Source: Hymenobacter piscis
GTDB lineage: Bacteria; Bacteroidota; Bacteroidia; Cytophagales; Hymenobacteraceae
Assembly (NCBI RefSeq): GCF_018760735.1
Contig: NZ_JAHHZN010000018.1
Location: forward strand, 24,615-88,614
Length of the DNA: 64,000 nucleotides
Reading direction: 5' to 3'
A model generated the notes under the pieces. The model was not told the DNA's origin. It worked only from the letters and a program-made list of their open reading frames with translations, and made no database searches. Position 1 is the first letter of the stretch. Every line of letters starts with the position of its first letter. The position numbers were made by a program, and so were the translations under genes. Positions 52,663 to 60,032 of the stretch are shown piece by piece.

Positions 52663-54525
52663 CTACTCAATCTTCTTCCCGGCCATGGCCTGGCTGATGC
52701 TGATGTTCATCACGCGCTCGGCAAAGGGGCGGGTGAGTTCTTCCAGCTCGTCGACGGCTTTGAGGATGACGTCCTTTTCCTGGGTTTCGAGGGCGGCGCG
52801 CAGCTTCACCACGCCGGCCTGGGTCTGGGCGGTTTCCTCGGGGGTGAGGTGCTGGCCGTTCTTGGCTACGAAGCGCTCCACCTGGTAGAGCATCTGCTCG
52901 GCCACGGTGCGGGCCTCAATCACCATGCGGGCGGCCACGTCTTCGCGGGCGTGGGTGAGCGAGTCCATCAGCATCTGCTCCACCTGCTCATCGGTGAGGC
53001 CGTACTGGGGCTTGATTTCGACTTCCTGGCGGGTATTCGAGCGCAGCTCAATGGCCTCTACTTTGAGAATACCGTCGGCGTTGAGCAGGAAGTTGACATC
53101 GACCTTGGGCAGGCCGGCGGGCATGGCCGGAATGCCCCGCAGGTCGAATTCAGCCAGCTTGCGGTTTTCCTTCACCACGTCCCGCTCGCCCTGGTACACC
53201 GAAATCTTCAGGTTCACCTGCCCGTCCACGCTGGTGGTGTACTGGCGGCCGGCCTTAGTCGGGATTTTGGAGTTGCGCGGGATGATGGGGTCCATCAGGC
53301 CGCCCAGCGTTTCGATGCCCAGCGTAAGCGGGGTCACGTCGAGCAGGAGCACGTCGCGGCGGTTGCCGGCCAGAATATCGGCCTGAATGGCCGCGCCCAG
53401 GGCCACTACTTCGTCGGGATTGAGGGAGTTGTTGGCTGGCTGCCCAAAAAATTCGGATACCGAGTTGTACACCAGCGGCACCCGCGTCGAGCCGCCCACC
53501 AGCAGCACCGCGTCGAGCTGCCCGGCCGTGAGGTTGGCATCGGTGAGGGCCCGGCGGCAGGAATCGATGGTGCGCGCCACCAGCGGGCGAATCAGGTCCT
53601 CGAACTCGGCTCGGGTCAGGCGCACCACCACGTCGTCGCCGAGGTTGCCGGCGAAGTCGTCGTGCTGGCTCAGGTAGCGCTTGGCCGATTCGGCCAGCAG
53701 GCGCAGCTCCTGGCGCAGCGGGCCGTTGTCGGCGAGCTGGCCCGCGAGGTTGTGCTGGCCGGTCCAGTGCTCGGCCACCATTCGGTCGAGGTCGTCGCCG
53801 CCCAGGTAGGTGTCGCCGTTGGTGCTCAGAACCTCGAAAATGCCCTGGTGCAGGCGCAGAATGCTCACGTCGAAGGTGCCGCCGCCCAGGTCGTACACGG
53901 CCACGGTTTTCTCTTCGTCGGGGTTCAGGCCGATACCGTAGGCCAGGGCCGCGGCGGTGGGCTCGTTCACAATGCGCAGCACCTCCAGGCCCGCCAGGCG
54001 GCCGGCGTCGCGGGTGGCCTGGCGCTGGGAGTCGTTGAAATAGGCCGGCACCGTAATCACGGCCTTGTTGACGGGCGTTTTCAGGGCGTGCTCGGCCCGC
54101 TCGCGCAGCTCCTTCAGGATTTCGGCCGACAGCTCGATGGGGGAGTAGAACTGCTCGCCCACCCGGATCTTGACCATGCCCTCCGAGTTGTCGTCAATCA
54201 CCTTGTAGCCCAGGCCGCCGGCGTGCTGGTTCACGTCGTGGTAGCTCTTGCCCAGCAGGCGCTTGACGGAGTAAATCGTGTTTTGGGGGTCGGTGAGCAG
54301 GTATTCCTTGGCTTCAGTGCCCACCAGCGGCGAGTCGCCCCCGCCCGGGAAGTGCACCACCGAGGGCACGATGGTACCCCGGCCCTGGTCGTTGATGGCC
54401 AGAGGCTGGCGGTTTTCGGGGTGGATGTAGGCCACCAGGGAGTTGGTGGTGCCCAGGTCGATGCCGACGATGATTTCTTCCTGCTGAATGCTGCCGGTAG
54501 AAAGGTTGATTGCAACTTTGGCCAT
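52663..54525 (-). CDS. hscA: Hsp70-family Fe-S assembly chaperone HscA
   Basis: 620 residues. It begins MAKVAINLSTGSIQQEEIIV, then the ATPase signature GIDLGTTNSLVAYI; other ATPase motifs are VAVYDLGGGTFDVSILRL and LVGGSTRVPLV. The N-terminal lead before the ATPase and the short C-terminal lid without the DnaK tail (EEVD-like) point to HscA rather than DnaK. Known: HscA with HscB helps transfer clusters from IscU. No hscB, iscU or fdx gene is next to it. Promoter TAATTTTG on the minus strand lies about 90 bp upstream. Confidence 0.82.
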   Translation of the reverse strand: MAKVAINLSTGSIQQEEIIVGIDLGTTNSLVAYIHPENRQPLAINDQGRGTIVPSVVHFPGGGDSPLVGTEAKEYLLTDPQNTIYSVKRLLGKSYHDVNQHAGGLGYKVIDDNSEGMVKIRVGEQFYSPIELSAEILKELRERAEHALKTPVNKAVITVPAYFNDSQRQATRDAGRLAGLEVLRIVNEPTAAALAYGIGLNPDEEKTVAVYDLGGGTFDVSILRLHQGIFEVLSTNGDTYLGGDDLDRMVAEHWTGQHNLAGQLADNGPLRQELRLLAESAKRYLSQHDDFAGNLGDDVVVRLTRAEFEDLIRPLVARTIDSCRRALTDANLTAGQLDAVLLVGGSTRVPLVYNSVSEFFGQPANNSLNPDEVVALGAAIQADILAGNRRDVLLLDVTPLTLGIETLGGLMDPIIPRNSKIPTKAGRQYTTSVDGQVNLKISVYQGERDVVKENRKLAEFDLRGIPAMPAGLPKVDVNFLLNADGILKVEAIELRSNTRQEVEIKPQYGLTDEQVEQMLMDSLTHAREDVAARMVIEARTVAEQMLYQVERFVAKNGQHLTPEETAQTQAGVVKLRAALETQEKDVILKAVDELEELTRPFAERVMNISISQAMAGKKIE

Positions 54526-54961
54526 ATGCGGGGAAAGCGGGCCGAAACCCGCCTCAGGGAACGTGCGAAGTGAGGGACGTAGTGGCTATAACCGGCTACC
54601 CGCCCGAAAGACCCAAAATTACGCAACAAAAGCGCGGCAACCCGACCCGGGGAGCCGGCAGGGATAGGGCTATAGGCGGGCTGAAACCGAATAGTTCCCG
54701 CAGCTGAAAAAAAGGCGTACAGGATTAGGGCTATTTGAATCCGGCCCTAACTCCTGTGGCGTAGGGTGTTGTAGATTACATCATAGCTGCTCTTCGCGAC
54801 TCCGTTATAGCGCGACTTATTCTACTAGGCAGCTGCGCCTCTTGCGGGCCCGGCCGTTACGCACCGTTTTCTTCTTGCAATTCCAGCGCCTACGGGCTGC
54901 TTCGTGGTTTTGCTGTCCCTGATGGGCCGGTTTGTTTCACCCTTTCCCACTTATCCTTATC
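54526..54961. other. Divergent intergenic region, hscA / DUF4331
   Basis: 436 bp. It holds the hscA promoter (minus strand, 54614-54640), a hairpin at 54719-54757 (ACAGGATTAGGGC pairs with GCCCTAACTCCTGT with one bulge), and no exact plus-strand TAnnTTTG box for the DUF4331 gene. No gene is seen. Confidence 0.55.
54614..54640 (-). promoter_or_regulatory. hscA promoter
   Basis: On the minus strand TAATTTTG (54621 to 54614) is an exact -7 box; TTG (54640 to 54638) lies 16 bp upstream. The leader is about 85 nt. Confidence 0.68.
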
Positions 54962-57049
54962 ATGAAGAAAACACTTACGCGTCCCATTCTGCCTATCGCG
55001 CTGGCCGCTACTACGGTAGCCGCCCTGCTGGCCTGGAGTGGGCAACACGCCCCCCTGGAAGCTTCCAGCCACCGCGAAGCTCCCCTGATTGCCGACGACC
55101 CGTTGGCCGACAACACCGATCTGTATGCCTTCCGCGACCCCAACAACGCGGAAATGATCAACATCATCGCCAACTACATTCCGCTGGAGCTGCCCCAGGG
55201 CGGGCCCAACTACAACACATTCGGCGAAAACGTACGCTACGAGATTCACATTAAAAACGACGGCAGCAAACCCAATGCCGACGACATCACCTACCGCTTC
55301 ACGTTTACGCGCGTGAACGAGGACCCGGACACGTTTTTCAACATCCGGCTGGGTAAGCAGAACCTGAAGGCTACCTACACGCTGGAGCGCAGCGTGAACG
55401 GCGGCGCGTTTACTTCCCTCAAAACCGATGGGGTGGTGCCGCCGCCCAACGTGGGGCCGCGCTCCATTACCGGGGCCGCCGGCCTGGGAGCTTCGAGCTA
55501 CGAAAGCCTGATGACCGGCGCCATCACCACCGTCGACTCCGACATCAAGGTATTCTGCGGCCCGGTAGATGATCCGTTCTTCGTGGATCTGGGCGGTATT
55601 TTTGATTTGGGTGGCATCCGCGCGGCGGCGGCCCGCGACGGCGTGGCCCGCAAGAACACCCACACCATCGCCCTGCAAATCCCGATTGCCAAGCTCCAGA
55701 AAACCGGCAAAACCGGGGCCCAGGCCGCTAACATCCTCGACGGGGACTACATCATCGGCGTGTGGGCCTCGGCCAGCCGTCAGGCAGTACGTACCCTCAA
55801 CACCGATGGCACCCAGGCCCATTCCGGCAACTGGATTCAGGTTTCGCGCCTGGGCATGCCGCTGACCAACGAGGTGATTCAGCCCATCGGCTCCAAAGAC
55901 GCCTGGAACGCCGCTACGCCCTACACGGAAGCCGCCGAAACCGAAGATTACCTCTCCAACCCCGAGCTGGGCCTGTACATGGCCGAAGGGGCCGGGTATT
56001 TTGGCACGGCCGTACCCGGTCTTTCGCAGCTGCGCATCCAGCGCAATTCCCTGGGCAACTTCGACTTCGCCAACGGTAAAGATGGCGTATCCGGTCTGCT
56101 GAACGTCCCGGCGGCCGATGTAGCTGGTACCGCCTTCGCCAAAGTAGCCAACGACGGATACGGTGAATACCTGCTGCGGGCCGGCAAGCCCCGGTCGGTG
56201 GATATTCTGCCCATTTTCCATACCGGCGTGCCCAACGTGCGGCCCTACCAGCTGGCTACGGGCAAGCCGGTCGGCCAGCCGCTGGCACCAGGTAAGCCCT
56301 TTATCAACAACTTTCTGCCCCTCATCGACAACGTAGGCGCCCCCGCCGGCGTGGGCGGCGACATGCTCCGCCTGAACATGGCCGTGCCCACTACGCCCCG
56401 CAACTCGCCCGATTTCAGTTCCGAAGGGCTGCTGCAGGCCGCCGTGCTGGGCCTCACTGACGCGCGCTATAACATGAACACCAACCTGGAGTTCATCCCG
56501 AACATGGACGGCTTCCCCAACGGCCGCCGCCTGGAGGACGACGTGACGCGCATTGAGCTGCAAGCCGTGGGCGGTATCGTGCTGGCCGCCATTGGCCTGC
56601 CCTACGAAGCCGGCTCGCCCGGCCTGGCCGGCGCCCTGGCCTTCACCACGGGCGTCGAAAGCAACGATACCACCTTCCGGGCCGCCTTCCCCTACGAGCA
56701 GACGCCCTGGAGCGGGACCAAAGCCCAGACCACCATTACGTCTCAGCGGGGCGCCGCCGGTCTGGGGCTGAAGCCCTCGGTAGTGGCCGCGGCCCAGAAC
56801 TACCCCAACCCCTTCGCGGAGCTAACCAATCTGCACTACGAAGTGGCGGAACGCACGGCGCTGACCATTTTTGTGAGCGACCTGACGGGCCGCCGCGTAG
56901 CCACGCTCGTGAGCGGCAAGCTGCACAAGCCCGGCAAGTACGATCTGGCCTGGAAGCCCGGGGCAGAAGTAGCCGCCGGAACCTACGTGCTCACTATTGC
57001 CACGGGCCGCACCGTGCTGCAATCCATGAAACTGGTGCACACCCGCTAA
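54962..57049 (+). CDS. DUF4331 protein with T9SS sorting domain
   Basis: 695 residues from the ATG at 54962 (MKKTLTRPILPIALAATTVA), with a signal peptide of about 38 residues. The N-terminal part, ASSHREAPLIADDPLADNTD, LYAFRDPNN, is the hallmark of DUF4331, which spans most of the protein. The last 85 residues (QNYPNPFAELTNLHYEVAER, then GTYVLTIATG) form a T9SS type A sorting domain. First gene of a co-directional set with a TPR protein, HupE/UreJ and a TonB receptor. The family has no known activity; its conserved company suggests a surface role in that system. Confidence 0.92.
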   Translation: MKKTLTRPILPIALAATTVAALLAWSGQHAPLEASSHREAPLIADDPLADNTDLYAFRDPNNAEMINIIANYIPLELPQGGPNYNTFGENVRYEIHIKNDGSKPNADDITYRFTFTRVNEDPDTFFNIRLGKQNLKATYTLERSVNGGAFTSLKTDGVVPPPNVGPRSITGAAGLGASSYESLMTGAITTVDSDIKVFCGPVDDPFFVDLGGIFDLGGIRAAAARDGVARKNTHTIALQIPIAKLQKTGKTGAQAANILDGDYIIGVWASASRQAVRTLNTDGTQAHSGNWIQVSRLGMPLTNEVIQPIGSKDAWNAATPYTEAAETEDYLSNPELGLYMAEGAGYFGTAVPGLSQLRIQRNSLGNFDFANGKDGVSGLLNVPAADVAGTAFAKVANDGYGEYLLRAGKPRSVDILPIFHTGVPNVRPYQLATGKPVGQPLAPGKPFINNFLPLIDNVGAPAGVGGDMLRLNMAVPTTPRNSPDFSSEGLLQAAVLGLTDARYNMNTNLEFIPNMDGFPNGRRLEDDVTRIELQAVGGIVLAAIGLPYEAGSPGLAGALAFTTGVESNDTTFRAAFPYEQTPWSGTKAQTTITSQRGAAGLGLKPSVVAAAQNYPNPFAELTNLHYEVAERTALTIFVSDLTGRRVATLVSGKLHKPGKYDLAWKPGAEVAAGTYVLTIATGRTVLQSMKLVHTR

Positions 57050-57054
57050 AACTC

Positions 57055-57104
57055 CGTCAGAAACCGGCCGCCTCATTCACCCATGATGAGTTGGCCGGCT
57101 GACG
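57055..57104 (+). terminator. Hairpin after the DUF4331 gene
   Basis: CGTCAG and CCGGCC pair with GGCCGGCTGACG (three unpaired A on the left), and the loop itself has CTCAT/ATGAG. No T run, so termination is uncertain. Confidence 0.5.
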
Positions 57105-57218
57105 ACGGGTGGATAGCCGGACCCTGGGTGAGTTCGGCTATCTTGTCAATGGCGACGAAGGGAGCCGGCCGCGTGCCGGTTCCCTTCCCTGCTCCCTGCC
57201 CTTTCCTAAGCTGACTAC

Positions 57219-58544
57219 GTGAGAAAATACCTCTACCCGCTGCTGATTGCGCTGTTTGTAGCCGCCGGCGCTGTTATTTTCCTGACCCAGAAGCCCGAGC
57301 CCGTACCTACCCTCAAGGACCGCCACGGCGACCTGGCGGCGGGCGGGGAATGGCTCAACACCAAAGCCGCCATTCAGGGGCTGCTGGCCAGGCTGCGCGC
57401 CCGGCCCGACGATGTGAAAGCCAAAGTGCTGCTGGCTGAAGCCTATATGCAGGAGGCCCGCGTTACGGGCGACCATCCGTACTACGATACGGCCGCCATG
57501 CAGCTACTGGATGAGGCCCTGCGCCAGGAGCCCGAAAACTTCGAGGCCCTGTGCTGCAAGGCTTCCCTGAGCCTGACCCAGCACCATTTCTCGGAAGGAC
57601 TGGCCGTGGCCGAAAAAGCCGTGGTTCTGAACCCGCATAATGCCTTCGTGTACGGGTTGCTCTGCGACGCCAACGTGGAACTGGGCCGCTACCCCGAAGC
57701 CGTACGCATGGCCGACAAGATGAATCAGGTGCGCCCCGATCTGCGCTCCTACTCGCGCGTATCCTACCTGCGCGAAATCCACGGGGATTTGCCCGGGGCC
57801 ATTGAGGCCATGCAGATGGCCGTGCAGGCCGGCTACGCCGGACTGGAACAAACCGAGTGGGCCCGCGTGACACTGGGCCACCTCTACGAAACCACCGGCG
57901 ACCTGCCCCAAGCGGAGAAAGCCTACCGCATGGCCCTGGCTGCCCGTCCGCACTACGCTTATGCCCTGGCCGGGCTGGGCCGCGTGGAACAGGCCCGCCA
58001 GAATTATCCGGCGGCCATCGAGTACCTGAAACAGGCGCGCAGCACGGTGAAGGACTACGCCTTCGCCGACGAGCTGACCGACCTCTATGCCCGGAACCGG
58101 CAGCCTGCCGAAGCCCGCGCCATGGCCCGCGAAGCCATTGCCATGCTGGCTGATGCCGCGAATGAAGCTGACGAAAACGAGGCCATGGGCCACTACGCCG
58201 ACCGGGAGCTGGCCTACGCTTACCTGAAAACCGGGGAGCCGGACAAAGCCCTGCGCCACGCTAAAATTGAATACGACCGGCGCCCGGACAACATCGACGT
58301 GAATGAAACCATGGCCTGGGTTCATTACAAACGCGGTGAATATGCCGCCGCCGCTACTTATATGCAGGCCGCCCGCCGCACCAACTCCCGTACCCCCACG
58401 CTGCTGTGCCGGGCCGGCCTGATTGCCTCCAAAAACGGCCGCACCACCGAAGGCCAGGCCCTGATCAAGCAGGCCCTGACTACCAACCCCTACCTCACCC
58501 TCGACCTCGCCGACGAGGGCCGCCAGCTGCTGGCCGCGCGGTAA
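57219..58544 (+). CDS. Membrane-anchored TPR protein
   Basis: 441 residues, starting at a GTG (VRKYLYPLLIALFVAAGAVI as first residues, Met in the protein). One N-terminal membrane anchor (about 5-24). From about 40 to the end it is helical repeats of TPR type, for example AEKAYRMALAARPHYAYALA and PAAIEYLKQAR. Such proteins scaffold complexes. Between the DUF4331 and HupE genes and in the same direction, so probably part of the same pathway. The partner is unknown. Confidence 0.85.
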   Translation: MRKYLYPLLIALFVAAGAVIFLTQKPEPVPTLKDRHGDLAAGGEWLNTKAAIQGLLARLRARPDDVKAKVLLAEAYMQEARVTGDHPYYDTAAMQLLDEALRQEPENFEALCCKASLSLTQHHFSEGLAVAEKAVVLNPHNAFVYGLLCDANVELGRYPEAVRMADKMNQVRPDLRSYSRVSYLREIHGDLPGAIEAMQMAVQAGYAGLEQTEWARVTLGHLYETTGDLPQAEKAYRMALAARPHYAYALAGLGRVEQARQNYPAAIEYLKQARSTVKDYAFADELTDLYARNRQPAEARAMAREAIAMLADAANEADENEAMGHYADRELAYAYLKTGEPDKALRHAKIEYDRRPDNIDVNETMAWVHYKRGEYAAAATYMQAARRTNSRTPTLLCRAGLIASKNGRTTEGQALIKQALTTNPYLTLDLADEGRQLLAAR

Positions 58545-58558
58545 TAGTTGTTATCTGT

Positions 58559-58650
58559 CATCCTGAGCTTGCGAAGGACCTTATCACACCTGAGTCACCG
58601 CAGAACGATTATTATTCCAGTGTGATGAGGTCCTTCGCACGCTTAGGATA
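58559..58650. repeat. REP-like hairpin element
   Basis: 31-bp arms, 58559-58589 and 58620-58650, pair at about 27 positions (core GCGAAGGACC/GGTCCTTCGC, outer ATCCTGAGC/GCTTAGGAT). Unlike the word-repeat hairpins it has mixed base content. It looks like a dispersed repeat; I recall similar CATCCTGAGC...GCGAAGGACC elements from Hymenobacter genomes, but only one copy is in this window. Confidence 0.75.
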
Positions 58651-58680
58651 ATAGCAGGTTGAGTTCAACCCCCCTTTCTG

Positions 58681-59343
58681 ATGCCTTCCGTGCGCCTCAT
58701 TCGGTACCTACTGCCCGCCGCCCTGCTGCTACTGCCGGGGCTGGCCGCGGCGCACGTGCTGGATGCCGACCTGAGCAAGCTTTCCCGCACCGACGTCTTC
58801 TTCACCTACCTCCGGCTCGGCTACACCCACATCCTGCCCCTGGGCATCGACCACGTGTTGTTCGTGCTGAGTTTGTACCTGCTGGAGCCGCGCCTGAAAC
58901 CGGTATTGTGGCAGGCTACGGCTTTCACGGTGGCGCATTCCATCACGCTGGGGCTGGCCATGTACGGAATGGTGTCGCCGCCGGCCAGTCTGGTAGAGCC
59001 GCTCATTGCGCTGTCTATTCTGTTCGTGGCCATCGAGAATATTGTGGTGGAGCAACTGAATCCGTGGCGCATTGTGGTGGTGTTCGGGTTCGGGCTGCTG
59101 CACGGCTTAGGGTTTGCGGGGGCGCTAACCGGCCTGGGGCTGCCGCAGGCTATGTTTGTGGAGTCGTTGGTGGCTTTCAACGTGGGCGTGGAGCTGGGGC
59201 AGATATCGGTTATTCTGCTGGCCTGGCTGCTGATTGGCCGCTGGACCGCCAACAAACCCTGGTACAAGCGCCGGGTGCTGGTGCCCGCCTCCGTCGCCAT
59301 CGGCCTCATGGCCGCCTACTGGACGATTGAGCGACTGAGTTAG
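58681..59343 (+). CDS. HupE/UreJ-family membrane protein
   Basis: 220 residues with a signal peptide (about 1-24, ending GLAAAH) and about six membrane segments. Metal-type motifs: YTHILPLGIDHVLFVLSLYL, FTVAHSITLGLA and GLLHGLGFAGAL, with conserved His and Asp in membrane helices. Known: HupE and UreJ are linked to nickel or cobalt uptake for hydrogenase and urease. Neither enzyme is in this window, so the metal is open. It sits near a TonB receptor and a Cys/His-rich small protein, consistent with a metal system. Confidence 0.9.
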   Translation: MPSVRLIRYLLPAALLLLPGLAAAHVLDADLSKLSRTDVFFTYLRLGYTHILPLGIDHVLFVLSLYLLEPRLKPVLWQATAFTVAHSITLGLAMYGMVSPPASLVEPLIALSILFVAIENIVVEQLNPWRIVVVFGFGLLHGLGFAGALTGLGLPQAMFVESLVAFNVGVELGQISVILLAWLLIGRWTANKPWYKRRVLVPASVAIGLMAAYWTIERLS

Positions 59344-59511
59344 TTTTTAGTTGTCAGTTATCGGTTGTCAGTTGCCAGACCTTCAGTATTCAGCTTCTAT
59401 GTGTTCTGTTGTAGGCTCTATCAACTCTTTCCAGAAACTCATACCCGGCAACCGAAAACTGACAACCAGCAACCGACAACTAACAACTGACAACTAACAA
59501 CCAATAACCCC
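59344..59511. repeat. Repeat-built hairpin before the Cys-rich gene
   Basis: The left arm (about 59341-59380) repeats GTTGTCAGTT-like words, and the right arm (about 59448-59505) repeats CAACTGACAACTAACAACC-like words; the loop is about 70 bases. The right arm is longer than the left, so many pairing registers exist. It ends a few bases before the ATG of the next gene. Confidence 0.88.
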
Positions 59512-59898
59512 ATGCTCCGCCACTGCCTCATCCTGCTGCTGTTGCTGCCCTACCTGCTGGGGTTGGGCGCGGGCCTGGTGGGGCGGCCGGAGCCGGTGGG
59601 GCCAACGGCTGCGCACCCCTACATGCACAGCGCCGAGTGTCAGCACCAGAACTACCTGCGCCTCGACTGCTTTGATACCTGCAACGGCGACCAGCAGGCG
59701 GTGCAGGCGCAGCATAAGGCCGAAAAATCGGCTCAGTTGCTGGCGGCCGGCAAGGGCATCGACCTGCATTGCCTGCTGGAAACGCCGTGCATTGGCCGCG
59801 TGCGGATTACCACTATTTGCGCCTACCAGCGCCCGGCTGAGCCTGGGCTGCTGACTGGCATTGCGGCCGGAATCGACCAGCCACCCCGGCAGGGATAA
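59512..59898 (+). CDS. Small Cys/His-rich exported protein
   Basis: 128 residues. Signal peptide or anchor (MLRHCLILLLLLPYLLGLGA). The mature part holds several Cys and His: HPYMHSAECQHQNYLRLDCF, DTCNGDQQAVQAQHKAEKSA, HCLLETPCIG and ICAY. The spacing suggests metal binding or disulfides. Not recognised as a known family. Between HupE and the TonB receptor, it may be a periplasmic metal carrier, which is inference. Confidence 0.65.
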   Translation: MLRHCLILLLLLPYLLGLGAGLVGRPEPVGPTAAHPYMHSAECQHQNYLRLDCFDTCNGDQQAVQAQHKAEKSAQLLAAGKGIDLHCLLETPCIGRVRITTICAYQRPAEPGLLTGIAAGIDQPPRQG

Positions 59899-59903
59899 GT
59901 GAC

Positions 59904-59930
59904 CGGGCCACCCGGAAAACGGGCGGCCCG
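59904..59930 (+). terminator. Hairpin after the Cys-rich gene
   Basis: CGGGCC-A-CCCG pairs with CGGG-C-GGCCCG around loop GAAAA. Stable GC stem but no T run, so it may be only a partial terminator before the TonB receptor. Confidence 0.5.
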
Positions 59931-60032
59931 CCAGCCTGGTGCCCTGCGCCCCGGCTTCCTCTTATCCTTTTGACTTGGCGTTTCGCCCCGGCCGGCCATA
60001 GGCCGACGGGGGGCGCGCCGTATGCTGGCTGT

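Noticed and set aside
59341..59511. Short direct repeats suggesting a CRISPR or phage attachment site
   Set aside because: The words are degenerate, adjacent without spacers, and mirrored into a hairpin; no cas or integrase gene is near.
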